Shown here: positions 8,421-17,149 of the stretch, piece by piece | Numbering within the stretch: the stretch's first letter is position 1 | Layout: every line of letters begins with the position of its first letter | NCBI RefSeq assembly: GCF_018141105.1 | Contig: NZ_CP054839.1 | Location: 6,017,411-6,081,410, forward strand | Length of the DNA stretch: 64,000 nt | Source of the DNA: Saccharopolyspora erythraea | GTDB lineage: Bacteria; Actinomycetota; Actinomycetes; Mycobacteriales; Pseudonocardiaceae | Direction: 5' to 3' | Made by a program: the position numbers and the translations under genes | Notes under the pieces: model-generated | Told to the model about the DNA's origin: nothing | Seen by the model: only the letters and a program-made list of their open reading frames with translations | Databases searched by the model: none

Positions 8421-9143
8421 TCAGCGGTAGTCCGGGTTGTCGAAACCGAAGTGACAGCCCGCAGCCCACTCGGAACGCTGGTTGCCGTAGGCGGGCACGC
8501 CTCCGGCCTGCCGCAGCAGGGCGGCGATGTGCATGAGGTTGTAGGTCATGAACGTCGTGTTGCGGTTGGTGAAGTCGTTGTCCGGGCCACCCGAGCCTTC
8601 GTCGAGGTAGCTCGGTCCGGGGCCCGCCTCGCCGATCCACCCCGCGTCGGCCTGCGGCGGGACCGTGTAGCCGAGGTGTTGCAGGCTGTAGAGCACGTTC
8701 ATCGCACAGTGCTTGACACCGTCCTCGTTGCCGGTGAACAGACATCCGCCTGTGCGCCCGTAGTAGGCGTACTGGCCGGCATCGTTGAGCAGATGCGAGC
8801 AGCCGTACAGCCGTTCGACAACGCGTTTGAGCACGGAGCTGTTGTCCCCCAACCAGATCGGTCCTGCCAGGACGAGGATGTCGGCGTCCAGGACGCGCTG
8901 GAACAGCTGTGGCCACTCGTCACTGGCCCATCCGTGCTCGGTCATGTCCGGCCACACACCGGTGGCGATGTCGTGGTCGACCGCCCGGAACTGATCCACC
9001 TCCACACCTCGCCCGCGCATGACCCCGGCACTGCGGTCGACCAGTCCCTGCGTGTGGGTGAGCTCCGGCGAGCGCTTGAGCGTGCAGTTGATGAACAGGG
9101 CACGCAGCCCGTCAAAGCGAGGTGGCACTTGGGCAACGGTCAT
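8421..9143 (-). CDS. flavodoxin-fold NADPH-dependent FMN reductase
   Basis: A 240-residue flavodoxin-like reductase. The N-terminus LRALFINCTLKRSPELTHTQ is the phosphate loop for FMN; VLAGPIWLGDNSS is the second FMN-binding loop; GGCLFTGNEDGVKH is the third. The C-terminal extension is longer than usual and contains an aromatic and Asn/Asp-rich tail. ATG 9143 lies just inside a GTG at 9146, with GAGGGTGG upstream. Operon partner of the RraA-like gene; the pair may act on a quinone-like or keto-acid substrate, which is inference. Confidence 0.82.
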   Translation of the reverse strand: MTVAQVPPRFDGLRALFINCTLKRSPELTHTQGLVDRSAGVMRGRGVEVDQFRAVDHDIATGVWPDMTEHGWASDEWPQLFQRVLDADILVLAGPIWLGDNSSVLKRVVERLYGCSHLLNDAGQYAYYGRTGGCLFTGNEDGVKHCAMNVLYSLQHLGYTVPPQADAGWIGEAGPGPSYLDEGSGGPDNDFTNRNTTFMTYNLMHIAALLRQAGGVPAYGNQRSEWAAGCHFGFDNPDYR

Positions 9144-9410
9144 CACGGTCCACCCTCGGCCGACGTCATGAGAAGGTCAGCGAATCCCGACCTGCAGGCC
9201 GTCCATGCCGCTACGATAGGCAGCCCAGCCTCCCTTCGCACTCCGGCTCTCAGTCAGTACTGCGACGGGGGCAACAGGGGTGTCCCGCCCCTCGTCGGTA
9301 CTGGGTGCTGCGGGAGCGCGGCTGGGCAACGCTCGGGCTCGGCCGCTACAAGATCCCGAAGCAGCGCATCAAGTGGCCTGATCTGGCGCTGGGCTTCTCC
9401 CGAGCCGGGG

Positions 9411-9936
9411 TCAGGCCAGCGTCGAGGTGTCGATGACGAAGCGGTAGCGCACGTCCGACGCCAGCACGCGCTCGTATGCCTCGTTGATCTTCTCGGCCGG
9501 GATGACCTCGACCTCGGCGCCGATGCGGTGCTCGCCGCAGAAGTCCAGCATCTCCTGGGTTTCGCGGATGCCGCCGATCAGCGAACCGGCGAGGGACCTG
9601 CCCCCGCATGAGCAGCGAGAAGACGTTGACCGACAACGGCTCGGCCGGGGCGCCGACGTTGACCAGGGTGCCGTTCACGGTCAGCAGGCCGAGGTAGGCG
9701 TCCAGGTCGAGCTTGGCGCTGACCGTGTTGACGATGAGGTCGAAGGTACCGGCGAGCTGCTCGAAGGTGGCCGGGTCGCTGGTGGCGTGGTAATGGTCGG
9801 CGCCCAGGCGCAGGCCGTCGTCCATCTTCTTCAACGACTGTGAGATGACGGTGACCTCCGCACCCATGGCGTGGGCGATCTTGACGCCCATGTGGCCGAG
9901 CCCGCCGAGGCCGACGATCGCGACTTTCTTGCGACA
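9411..9936 (-). pseudogene. decayed zinc-type alcohol dehydrogenase, N-terminal half missing
   Basis: The 5' end begins abruptly inside the cofactor domain ([20 protein letters not shown]) and continues [25 protein letters not shown] and [20 protein letters not shown], a cinnamyl-alcohol-dehydrogenase-like Rossmann domain. After FSLLMRG the frame breaks at a C5 run (9601-9605, one base too many); the other frame restores [13 protein letters not shown] and the family end [10 protein letters not shown] before the stop at 9411. The catalytic zinc domain (about 170 residues) is absent. It abuts a second beheaded gene at about 9938. Confidence 0.75.
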
Positions 9937-9941
9937 GGTCC

Positions 9942-10322
9942 ATGTACGGGACTCCGACCCTCGATGGTGTGACCGTCAAAGCCACATTGGACGGACGATC
10001 CAGCCCAGCACCGGGACCCGCCGACATCGCGCGCGAACTGACCGAGGCGGAGATCGCCGACACCCACGACACGGTCCGCACCTTCCTACCGGGTCTCGTA
10101 CCGAGCATCGTCCGATCCGACGCCTACCCCGATCTCTACACCACCGACAAGGCACCGGTGCTCGGCACCTTGCCCGAGCGCCCCCGCACCATCATCGCCA
10201 CCGGATTCTCCGGGCTGGGATTCAAGATGGCGCCCAGCTTCGGGGCCCGAGCCGCGGCAGCGGCCGGCGACGAGCCGGTCGACAACCCCCGGTTCCTGGA
10301 CCCCGGCCGCTTCCTACCGTAG
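9942..10322 (+). pseudogene. C-terminal fragment of a sarcosine-oxidase-like FAD amine oxidase
   Basis: The frame reads [56 protein letters not shown]. This matches the last third of monomeric sarcosine oxidase/N-methyltryptophan oxidase enzymes, including the FSGLGFK flavin-proximal motif. The first roughly 260 residues with the FAD dinucleotide fold are missing and there is no ribosome site before the apparent ATG. It starts next to the truncated 5' side of the alcohol dehydrogenase fragment on the other strand. Confidence 0.72.
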
Positions 10323-10508
10323 TAGATCGACAGGGCTGCTCCCCGCTGTATTCGTCGCCGGTCGGACCGCGGGCGCCGCGACCCCAGCCGCCTGCGCAAA
10401 AGAGGTAGCTCAACGATCCAACGCCGGAGACAGGTCGGCACCCATGGCCTAGCGGTTCCGCCGTTCGGCCTACAGATGGCAGAGCCGACACCTGCCTCCA
10501 CGGGTGTC

Positions 10509-10562
10509 TTGCGCCGTCGCTATTCAGCGCTACTATGTACCGGTACTCAATGTTGCTGAGTA
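10509..10562 (+). promoter_or_regulatory. promoter and palindromic operator of the PadR operon
   Basis: TTGCGC (10509-10514) and TACTAT (10531-10536) are spaced by 16 bp. Overlapping the start-site region are the perfect palindrome GTACCGGTAC (10537-10546) and a second inverted repeat TACTCA-N7-TGAGTA (10544-10562). PadR repressors usually autoregulate from such sites; assignment is by position. Confidence 0.55.
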
Positions 10563-10577
10563 GCTGAAGGGTGGCCG

Positions 10578-10907
10578 ATGGGCAAGCAGGCGACGGAGAT
10601 GCTCAAGGGAACACTGGAGGGCATCGTCCTCGCGATCCTGTCCGGCCGGCCCGCCTACGGCTACGAGATCACGACGTGGCTGCGCGATCAGGGCTTCTCC
10701 GACATCGCCGAAGGGACCGTCTACGCGCTGCTGGTCAGGCTCGAGCACCGCGGCTTCGTCGACGTGGAGAAGGTCCCCTCCGAGAAGGGGCCGCCGCGCA
10801 AGGTGTACTCCCTCAACGCTCAGGGACAGGAATACCTCGAAGAGTTCTGGAGGACGTGGAGCTTCCTCACCGAACGGCTCGAACAGCTCCGCGAAGGAGG
10901 CAGATGA
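10578..10907 (+). CDS. PadR-family transcriptional regulator
   Basis: A 109-residue PadR protein with the family start ATEMLKGTLEGIVLAILSGR, the signature YGYEITTWL, recognition helix EGTVYALLVRLEHRGFV, and wing GPPRKVYSLNAQGQEYL. Short C-terminus, so subfamily 1-like. ATG 10578 has AAGGGTGG upstream. Its stop overlaps the start of the DUF1048 gene (ATGA at 10904-10907). PadR-DUF1048 pairs commonly control drug-efflux or stress genes; here the third gene is an alpha/beta hydrolase instead of an ABC pump. Confidence 0.92.
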   Translation: MGKQATEMLKGTLEGIVLAILSGRPAYGYEITTWLRDQGFSDIAEGTVYALLVRLEHRGFVDVEKVPSEKGPPRKVYSLNAQGQEYLEEFWRTWSFLTERLEQLREGGR

Positions 10908-11281
10908 CCATGTCCGACGCTGAAAAGGGCGGTTTCATCTCAAAGGTGATCGGCCCCAAGCGGCGGTGGCGGCAGTACAAGGCTCGCGTGAGACAACTTC
11001 CGCCGAACTACCGCACGGCGGTCGAAGCGATCGAGCGGTACCTGATGCACTTCGTGCCGACCGACGACGACAACGCTGCGTCGATGTTCGAAGACCTCGC
11101 CGACCTGTTCGAACAGGCCGCGGCGGACGGAACGTCGATCCGCGAGATCGTCGGGAATGACCCGGGGGAGTTCGCCGAGGTGTTCGTCCAGAACTACTCG
11201 GAGGGTGGCTACGTCCCCACCCGTGCGCGGAAGCGGCTGACCGACGCCATCTCGCGCGCCGAGGAAGAGAAGCCCCGATGA
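10904..11281 (+). CDS. DUF1048 protein
   Basis: A 125-residue helical DUF1048 protein: VIGPKRRWRQYKARVRQLP, AVEAIERYLMHF, then ADLFEQAAADGTSIREIVG, which matches the four-helix layout of the family, usually encoded beside PadR regulators. The start is ambiguous: ATG 10904 overlaps the PadR stop and lies 3 nt from GGAGG, while ATG 10910 has a better 9-nt spacing. Its stop overlaps an ATG that opens a 30-codon frame. Confidence 0.85.
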   Translation: MTMSDAEKGGFISKVIGPKRRWRQYKARVRQLPPNYRTAVEAIERYLMHFVPTDDDNAASMFEDLADLFEQAAADGTSIREIVGNDPGEFAEVFVQNYSEGGYVPTRARKRLTDAISRAEEEKPR

Positions 11282-11370
11282 CCCCGCGCACGACCTCCGA
11301 ACCAATGAGCCGAGTACGGGATCTGAAGAGGTCGCACAAGACGCCCAACGCGAGCAGGTGGACCACATGA
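11278..11370 (+). CDS. possible 30-residue coupled small protein
   Basis: ATG 11278 overlaps the DUF1048 stop (ATGA), and the TGA at 11368-11370 overlaps the ATG of the hydrolase (ATGA). The frame therefore links two real genes by four-base overlaps at both ends. The peptide is basic and Thr/Ser-rich (MTPRTTSEPMSRVRDLKRSH...), with no recognised family. It may be a real small protein, a translational bridge, or the stub of a lost gene. Confidence 0.35.
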   Translation: MTPRTTSEPMSRVRDLKRSHKTPNASRWTT

Positions 11371-12185
11371 CGAAGAACAGCACTTCCTCGACCACTGCGA
11401 AGTGGACCGGCATGGTGCCGGTGGACGACACGGCCCTCGCGGTCACCGACACCGGCGGTCCCGGCATCCCTGTTATCTACCTCAACGGCCAGTTCGCCAC
11501 TCAGGGGTACTGGCGGCGTGTCATCGCCGAACTGGGGACGGGATTGCGGCACATCACCTACGACGAGCGTGCCCGCGGCAGAAAGTCGCAGCGCTCGGCG
11601 GACTATTCCTTCGAGGCCGCCGTTCGGGACGTCGATGCCGTTCTCGCGGCCCGCGGTGTGGACCGGGCGCTGGTGGTGGGCTGGTCCTACGGGGCGTTCG
11701 TCGCGGCACACTGGGCCAGCCGGAACCCGGACCGTTGCTCGGGCGCGGTCCTGGTCGACGGCGCGCAACCCCACGACTGGCTCGACGAGGTCACGGAGGA
11801 GGGGGCACGCAAGATGTTCCGGCGGTTGAGCTGGATCATGTGGCTGCTGCGCCCGACCGGCCTGACCCCGCGGATGAATGCCGAACAGATGGCGAACAGC
11901 AACATCGAACTCGGCGAGCTCGCCCGCGAACGCGAACTCGGCCCCGTGATGGACAACATCACCGTCCCGACCCGGTATGTGGTCGCTTCGGGGACGTCGT
12001 TCGGAAGCAAGGGTGACCAGCAAGAACGCATCCGCGCCAGCCTCCCCGAGGTGACCGCCCGCAACCCCAACATCAAAATCCACGCGAAGGTCCCCAGCAA
12101 CCACGGCGCCATCCTGCGCAAGGACTTCCGCGCCGTCGCCGAGGCCGTACGCGAGGTCGCTCCCCTCGACCACAGCCGGCACTGA
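11367..12185 (+). CDS. alpha/beta hydrolase
   Basis: A 272-residue alpha/beta-hydrolase. The core motifs are VIYLNGQFA (oxyanion turn with Asn in place of the usual His-Gly), the nucleophile elbow GWSYGA (105-110, Ser107), LVDGAQ, and a C-terminal SNHGAIL with the likely catalytic His. ATG 11367 has AGGTGG 6 nt upstream and overlaps the preceding small frame. Last gene of the PadR operon. The substrate is unknown; repression by PadR suggests a role in handling an aromatic or antibiotic ester. Confidence 0.82.
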   Translation: MTKNSTSSTTAKWTGMVPVDDTALAVTDTGGPGIPVIYLNGQFATQGYWRRVIAELGTGLRHITYDERARGRKSQRSADYSFEAAVRDVDAVLAARGVDRALVVGWSYGAFVAAHWASRNPDRCSGAVLVDGAQPHDWLDEVTEEGARKMFRRLSWIMWLLRPTGLTPRMNAEQMANSNIELGELARERELGPVMDNITVPTRYVVASGTSFGSKGDQQERIRASLPEVTARNPNIKIHAKVPSNHGAILRKDFRAVAEAVREVAPLDHSRH

Positions 12186-12276
12186 AGTCCCCGCTCTCAC
12201 CGGTTGCGCGGGTCTGACGAACGGTGGCCGTCGGTCTCCGCGCTCCCCAAACCCGGCTGCGCTTGTTCGCTGCTCG

Positions 12277-13527
12277 TCAAAGCACGCCGGGCAGGACGAG
12301 CAAGCCCCACGCCAGAAATGGCCCGGCACCGACGATTCCGCCGGTGAAAACCAGGATCTGCTTGTAGAAGCGGTTGCGGTCGACACCCCGGGCGTTGCTG
12401 AGCACCAGTGCGCCGTTGGTCGAAAACGGCGAGGTGTCGACGATCGTGGTCGAGATCGCCAGCGCGGCCACCAGCCCGACAGCGCTGAGGTGGCTGCCCA
12501 GCAGCAGGGGTACTGCGATCGGGATGATCGCGGTCAGGATCGCGGTGGAAGAGGCGAATGCCGAGGTCACCGCCACCGCGAAGCACAGCAGCAGGGCGAC
12601 GAGCAGCGGTGCGCCCATTCCCGCGGCGCCGTGCGAGATCTTGTCGATGGTGCCCGCCTTCTCCAGAATCCCGACGTAGGTCACCATGCCCGCGACGAGC
12701 AGGATGGTGGACCAGCTGATGCCCTCGGTCGCCTTGGCCTGATTCTTCATGTCCAGCACCGTCAGCACCGCACCAGCGGCAAGCGCGAGGAAACCGATCT
12801 CCAAGTGGAAGACGAGCGCGCCCACCACGAGGCCGGCCAGGGCGACCAGCGTGAGCCCCTGCCGCCATGTGATCTTCGAACCCGCCGTGCCTTCGTCGTC
12901 GACATCCGTCGGCTCGGGCCGTGACTCGGGATTCCTCCGGCGCAGCAGGACGAAGGTCAGCACCGACAGCAGGAGGTTGAAGCCGAAACTGGCCAGCAAC
13001 AATGCGTACGGCGCGACGTGCAGCGGGGTGTGGTCGAGCATGCCCAGCACCAGCGCGCCGGAGACCGCGATCGGCGAGAACGCCCCCGCGTGCGCGCCGC
13101 TGATCACCATCATGCCGATCATGAGCTGGTTGATCCGGAACCGGTAGGCGAAGTTCATTCCGATCGGCGCCAGCAGCGCGACCGCGGCCGGAGTGAACGT
13201 CCCGAACGCGGTGAGCACCGCGGCGATGCCGAACAGCACCCACGGTACGAGCGCTACCCTGCCGCGCACGAGTTTGACCCCGCCCTGCACCAGCAGCTCG
13301 ATCGTTCCGTTGCGGCGGGCCACCGAGAACAGGTAGGTGACGCCGACGATGGTCACGAACAGCTCGACGGGGAAACCTTCGAAGATCTCGTCTTCGCTGA
13401 GCCCGAGCGAGGCGGTGCCGACGATGAAGGAGGCGATGAAGGCCAGGATCCCGATGTTGATGGGCATCACGGTGGCCACGACGAACATGACGCCGAGCGC
13501 CACGATGGAGATCATTTCTGCAGACAT
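12277..13527 (-). CDS. MatC-like dicarboxylate/malonate carrier (SLC13/ion transporter superfamily)
   Basis: A 416-residue membrane protein with about 11-12 hydrophobic segments. The N-terminus (ISIVALGVMFVVATVMPINI) matches the MatC N-terminal domain, FTPAAVALLAPIGMNFAYR and the C-terminal STAILTAIIPIAVPLL and TIVDTSPFSTNGAL are typical of the two half-repeats of this symporter family. A polar central loop (about 200-225, RPEPTDVDDEG) separates the halves. ATG 13527 has AAGG 5 nt upstream; ATG 13530 is possible. Follows the PrpF-like isomerase by 33 bp, so the pair should take up and process one tricarboxylate or dicarboxylate. Confidence 0.82.
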   Translation of the reverse strand: MSAEMISIVALGVMFVVATVMPINIGILAFIASFIVGTASLGLSEDEIFEGFPVELFVTIVGVTYLFSVARRNGTIELLVQGGVKLVRGRVALVPWVLFGIAAVLTAFGTFTPAAVALLAPIGMNFAYRFRINQLMIGMMVISGAHAGAFSPIAVSGALVLGMLDHTPLHVAPYALLLASFGFNLLLSVLTFVLLRRRNPESRPEPTDVDDEGTAGSKITWRQGLTLVALAGLVVGALVFHLEIGFLALAAGAVLTVLDMKNQAKATEGISWSTILLVAGMVTYVGILEKAGTIDKISHGAAGMGAPLLVALLLCFAVAVTSAFASSTAILTAIIPIAVPLLLGSHLSAVGLVAALAISTTIVDTSPFSTNGALVLSNARGVDRNRFYKQILVFTGGIVGAGPFLAWGLLVLPGVL

Positions 13528-13560
13528 CATTGTCCTTGCATGCGAAAGAGCAGGAGAAGG

Positions 13561-14685
13561 TTAGACCATGGCCGGCTCGGGAACCAAGATGTCGGCCTGG
13601 CAGAGGATGCGGGCCGCACGGCGGATGGTGATCCACCGCGGCCCGGAGGGGGCCGGTTCACCGCTGGTGACGGCGACGACACCGGCTGGAGTCCCGATCC
13701 GCAGCTCAGTCGCTCCGGGGGCGGCCGAGGCGGCGTGCACGACGGATCCAGCGAGCAGGTTGGCGACCGCGACACCGACCGCGGAGGTCAGCCCGACAGC
13801 CGGGTGCGGTGAGTTCATGGACAGCATCCGCACCGCCACGTCGTAGTCCTCGGCACCGACCTCGTCGCCCAGCCACGTCCGGTAGGACGCCGGGCTGCCG
13901 ACGATGCCGACTTTCGGTACCGCGTCGTCCGGGGCATCGCCGCGTGCGGCCAGCCCCATGCCGTGGGCGGCTCGGTGCCGGAACCGGCGCAGTACGTCGA
14001 CCAGGTCGCCGATCTCGTCGAGGCCTTCGGTTCCTGTTCGGCCGAGGGCCGCGGCGTCGAGCAGGACCATGGGTGCGCCGGCGTCGAGCATGCTGGCGCG
14101 AGCCGTGATTCCTGCCGCCTCCAGTTCCTCGGCGACGTGCCCCGTGGGCGAGGTCGACCCGGTCACGCCTCCGCAGGGATTCAGGAACTTCAGCCCCACC
14201 GCCACTCCCCCGGCCCGGGTTCCGGGCACGGTCTGAGTACCGAACTCGTGCACACGACCGCCGGTGGTGTCGACCTCGGCCTCCAGCACCGCACCCGTGT
14301 TGACGTTGCGCATGGCAACCCGCGTCACATCCCCTGCAACAGCAACCAGGCCAGTGGACACCGACCACAGTGCGATCGCAGTAGCGCAATTGCCACAGTT
14401 GCTCCCCCACTCCACACGGCCGATCCCGATACCGACCTGTCCGAAGAGGTAGTCGACATGCACGCCGGGCACGGCGGAAGGGCGGATGACGGCGGCTTTC
14501 GACGTCGTCGGCGTAGCGCCACCCACGCCGTCGAGCTGCACCGGGTCGGCAGCCCCGTAGGCGTTGACCAGCAGCGCCTCCAGATCGTCCACGGTTCCGG
14601 GTAGATCGGATTCGGCGAACAACCAGCACTTGCTGGTACCGCCGCGGACCAACGTCGCGGGAATGTGCACGGAACCTTCTTCCAT
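13561..14685 (-). CDS. PrpF-family aconitate/oxalomesaconate isomerase
   Basis: A 374-residue PrpF protein (diaminopimelate-epimerase fold), an isomerase or tautomerase of methylaconitate, 4-oxalomesaconate or similar. The diagnostic IPATLVRGGTSKCWLF start (with RGGTSKC), GNCGNCATAIALW, and MNSPHPAVGLTSAVGVAVA are present; the first Cys of the catalytic pair is in RGGTSKC. Start could be ATG 14685 (used) or GTG 14670, which has GAAGG just upstream and places IPATLVRGG at the usual distance. With the MatC carrier and the divergent LysR regulator it forms a small catabolic unit. Confidence 0.85.
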   Translation of the reverse strand: MEEGSVHIPATLVRGGTSKCWLFAESDLPGTVDDLEALLVNAYGAADPVQLDGVGGATPTTSKAAVIRPSAVPGVHVDYLFGQVGIGIGRVEWGSNCGNCATAIALWSVSTGLVAVAGDVTRVAMRNVNTGAVLEAEVDTTGGRVHEFGTQTVPGTRAGGVAVGLKFLNPCGGVTGSTSPTGHVAEELEAAGITARASMLDAGAPMVLLDAAALGRTGTEGLDEIGDLVDVLRRFRHRAAHGMGLAARGDAPDDAVPKVGIVGSPASYRTWLGDEVGAEDYDVAVRMLSMNSPHPAVGLTSAVGVAVANLLAGSVVHAASAAPGATELRIGTPAGVVAVTSGEPAPSGPRWITIRRAARILCQADILVPEPAMV

Positions 14686-14712
14686 CACCGAGCGAAACCG
14701 ATGGCGAGTACC

Positions 14713-14739
14713 TTGACAAGGCAGAGGGTTCAGTACAAT
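14713..14739 (+). promoter_or_regulatory. candidate promoter of the LysR gene
   Basis: TTGACA (14713-14718) and TACAAT (14734-14739) are consensus-like but spaced by only 15 bp. Downstream at 14751-14770 are TATAG and TAGCGCTA, which may be LysR contacts. The region serves the divergent prpF promoter as well. Confidence 0.45.
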
Positions 14740-14792
14740 GTTCGGATTCTTATAGTCGGTTTAGCGCTACTAACACCTCGGGGTGGGGCCGG

Positions 14793-15746
14793 ATGCTCGA
14801 CGTGCGCAGGGTGCTGCTCCTCGTGGAGGCATCCGACCGCGGATCCCTCACCGCGGCGGCGGAGGCACTGGGGATCACGCCCTCGGCTGCCTCGCAGCAG
14901 ATGTCGCGGCTGGAGTCCGAAGTCGGTCAGCCGCTGCTGCACCGGCTACCGCGGGGTGTCCAACTCACCGACGCGGGTCGTGCGCTCGCGGATCGTGGAC
15001 GCGCCATCCGGCGCGAGCTGCGGGGTGCGCAGGCAGACCTGGAGTCGTTCGCGCAGCTCGACAGGGGAACCCTCCGGCTGGGATCGTTCCCGACAGCCAG
15101 CGCCTCACTGCTTCCGCTGGCGCTGACGCGGTTCTCCCGCAAGCACCCGGCGATGCACACCACCGTGCGATCGGCGTTGCTCGCCGAACTGCTCGAACTG
15201 CTGCACACCGGCGAGATCGAACTGGCGTTGCTGTGGGACTACGACTGGAACCGGGTCGATGACGACTCCATGGAGATCGAGCACCTGCTCGACGACCCGA
15301 CGGTCCTGGTGGTCCCGGCGAACTCGGAGCTGCTGGACGAGCCGGAGATCAGCCTGGCAGACCTCGCGGGGCAGGAGTGGATCATCCGGGCCGACAACCA
15401 CCCGGTCGCCGAGGTTCTGCGGCGCAGTTGCCGGCTCGCCGGGTTCGAACCCGGGATCTCCTACGAATCGCACGACTACCAGGAGGCGCAGGCAATGGTG
15501 GCCGCGGGACTGGGAATCGCGATCGCACCCCGGCTGGCGCTGACCAACCGCCGCCACGACGTCCGGCTGGTGAACTTCGCCACCGACGTCCCAGCTCCGA
15601 CCCGCCGAATCCTGTTGGCACGCATGGCAAGCCGGACCCCGACACCGGCCGCGGCAACGATGGCCGAGATCGTCCAGGCGGTCGCGGCGAAATTCGCCGA
15701 CTCCAACCTCCACCGCATGCAGCTGGGCACGGTCAGACGAAACTAG
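14793..15746 (+). CDS. LysR-family transcriptional regulator
   Basis: A 317-residue LysR regulator: HTH GSLTAAAEALGITPSAASQQ followed by the linker helix, then a periplasmic-binding-like effector domain from about residue 88 (LRLGSFPTASASLLPLALTR to the end). ATG 14793 is preceded by GGGGTGGGG. It is divergent from prpF-matC and is the obvious activator of that pair, with a carboxylate effector. The sequence near 15437 looks like a tRNA T-arm but is codons for LAGFEPG. Confidence 0.9.
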   Translation: MLDVRRVLLLVEASDRGSLTAAAEALGITPSAASQQMSRLESEVGQPLLHRLPRGVQLTDAGRALADRGRAIRRELRGAQADLESFAQLDRGTLRLGSFPTASASLLPLALTRFSRKHPAMHTTVRSALLAELLELLHTGEIELALLWDYDWNRVDDDSMEIEHLLDDPTVLVVPANSELLDEPEISLADLAGQEWIIRADNHPVAEVLRRSCRLAGFEPGISYESHDYQEAQAMVAAGLGIAIAPRLALTNRRHDVRLVNFATDVPAPTRRILLARMASRTPTPAAATMAEIVQAVAAKFADSNLHRMQLGTVRRN

Positions 15747-15879
15747 TCCCCCGTGCGTTTGCTACACACCGACCAATGGCTGCGGGTGGAGCGCCGCCGG
15801 CGTAGGGCCGCCCCCAATCGCCCCCACGAAGGCGATCCTCCGGCGAGCTCGACGCTGTGAACGCGCCCTCTCTCGACGG

Positions 15880-16932
15880 TCAGCCCAGCAGCGGCTTCAC
15901 CTTCTCACCGAAGTTCCGCACGCCGCTCTCGAAGTCGTCGAAGGTGAACATCATGCCCTCGACACCGGGCATCCGCGCCACCTTGTCGAGCTGACGCGCG
16001 ACGGTTTCGTAGGAGCCGACCAGCGTGGCCATGTTCAGGTTGACCGCCCCTTCGGGAAGGTTGATCGTGCGGGCGGTTCCGCCCGCGTCGGCGGTGGTGT
16101 CCTTCGACCCCTGGTCGGACATGTATCCGAGGGCTTCCAGGTCCGCCCCGGAGCGGTAGGATTCCCACTTCGCCTGAGCCGCCTCGTCGGTTTCGTCCAT
16201 GATCAGCATGAACAGCGGCAACGATCCGACGTCCCGGCCGGTGCTCTTCGCCTTCTCCGCCAGCCGTCGCACCGGCGCCTCGTAGGTTTCGGGCGTGTTG
16301 ATACCGGGGCTGAGGATGAAGTTGTAGTCACCCATCTCCGCGCAGAACTGCATACCGCGCTCGGACTGGCCCGCACAGACGATGTCGATCTGCCCCGACG
16401 GCCGTGGCTCCAGCCGGCAGTCCTGCATGCTGAAGTGCTCACCTTCCAAAGTGCACACTCCAGTGGTCAACAGGTCGCGCATCACCTGAACGTATTCGGT
16501 GGCGTAGTCGTAGCGGTACGTGAAGTACTCATCGCCCGGCCACAGCCCCATCTGGTCGTATTCGGCCTTGGCCCATCCGGACACGATGTTGATGCCGAAG
16601 CGGCCCGGTGCGATGGAGTCGATGGTCGTGGCCATCCGGGCCACCAGCGCGGGCGGCAGGGTCAGCACAGCCGTGGACGCGTAAAGCTTGATGCGGTCTG
16701 TGACAGCGGCCAACCCCGCCATCAACGTGAAGGATTCGAGGTTGTAGTCCCAGAACTCCGTCTTGCCCCCGAAACCACGGAGCTTGATCATCGACAGCGC
16801 GAAGGCGAAGTCCTGACGCTCCGCCTCGAGCACGATGTTCTTGTTCAGCTCGAACGAGGGCTGGTACTGGGGTGCGCTTTCCGAGATGAGCCAGCCGTTG
16901 TTCCCGATCGGGATGAACACGCCGAAATCCAA
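15880..16932 (-). CDS. rutA: RutA-like FMN-dependent pyrimidine monooxygenase
   Basis: A luciferase-like monooxygenase very close to RutA, which opens the uracil ring with FMNH2 and O2. Blocks [75 protein letters not shown] and [10 protein letters not shown] follow the E. coli protein. A TTG at 16932 is chosen as start: AGGAGG lies 6-7 nt upstream and the product then begins [10 protein letters not shown], as in RutA; a GTG at 16959 has no ribosome site. 350 residues, family normal. No rutB-G partner lies nearby, so this is an orphan; its substrate may differ. Confidence 0.88.
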   Translation of the reverse strand: MDFGVFIPIGNNGWLISESAPQYQPSFELNKNIVLEAERQDFAFALSMIKLRGFGGKTEFWDYNLESFTLMAGLAAVTDRIKLYASTAVLTLPPALVARMATTIDSIAPGRFGINIVSGWAKAEYDQMGLWPGDEYFTYRYDYATEYVQVMRDLLTTGVCTLEGEHFSMQDCRLEPRPSGQIDIVCAGQSERGMQFCAEMGDYNFILSPGINTPETYEAPVRRLAEKAKSTGRDVGSLPLFMLIMDETDEAAQAKWESYRSGADLEALGYMSDQGSKDTTADAGGTARTINLPEGAVNLNMATLVGSYETVARQLDKVARMPGVEGMMFTFDDFESGVRNFGEKVKPLLG

Positions 16933-17149
16933 TGCGACCCTCCTGGTCGAGCTTTCCACCGACTAACAGCCCGAGTGCCGCACTGCACGGGCCCCGGCAC
17001 CAGTCTGTAGACGCACAGGTGCCACGTGTGTTGATCTTGTACTGATGAGACCTGATTCACAACGGTCACCACCACGAAGTTCCTTGTCCGAAACCATTTC
17101 CGCGGTGACTGATCGAGCTGTACGAACGCGATCAAACCTGGCTGATCGT

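Noticed and set aside
9122-9436. Plus-strand frame ending [20 protein letters not shown], resembling the end of an IS5-type transposase
   Set aside because: Similarity is only a short, low-information stretch and the frame overlaps the alcohol dehydrogenase remnant; too weak to call.
15430-15455. tRNA T-arm-like GGTTCGAACC sequence
   Set aside because: It is in frame inside the LysR gene (codons for LAGFEPG) and no acceptor, D or anticodon stem can be built around it.
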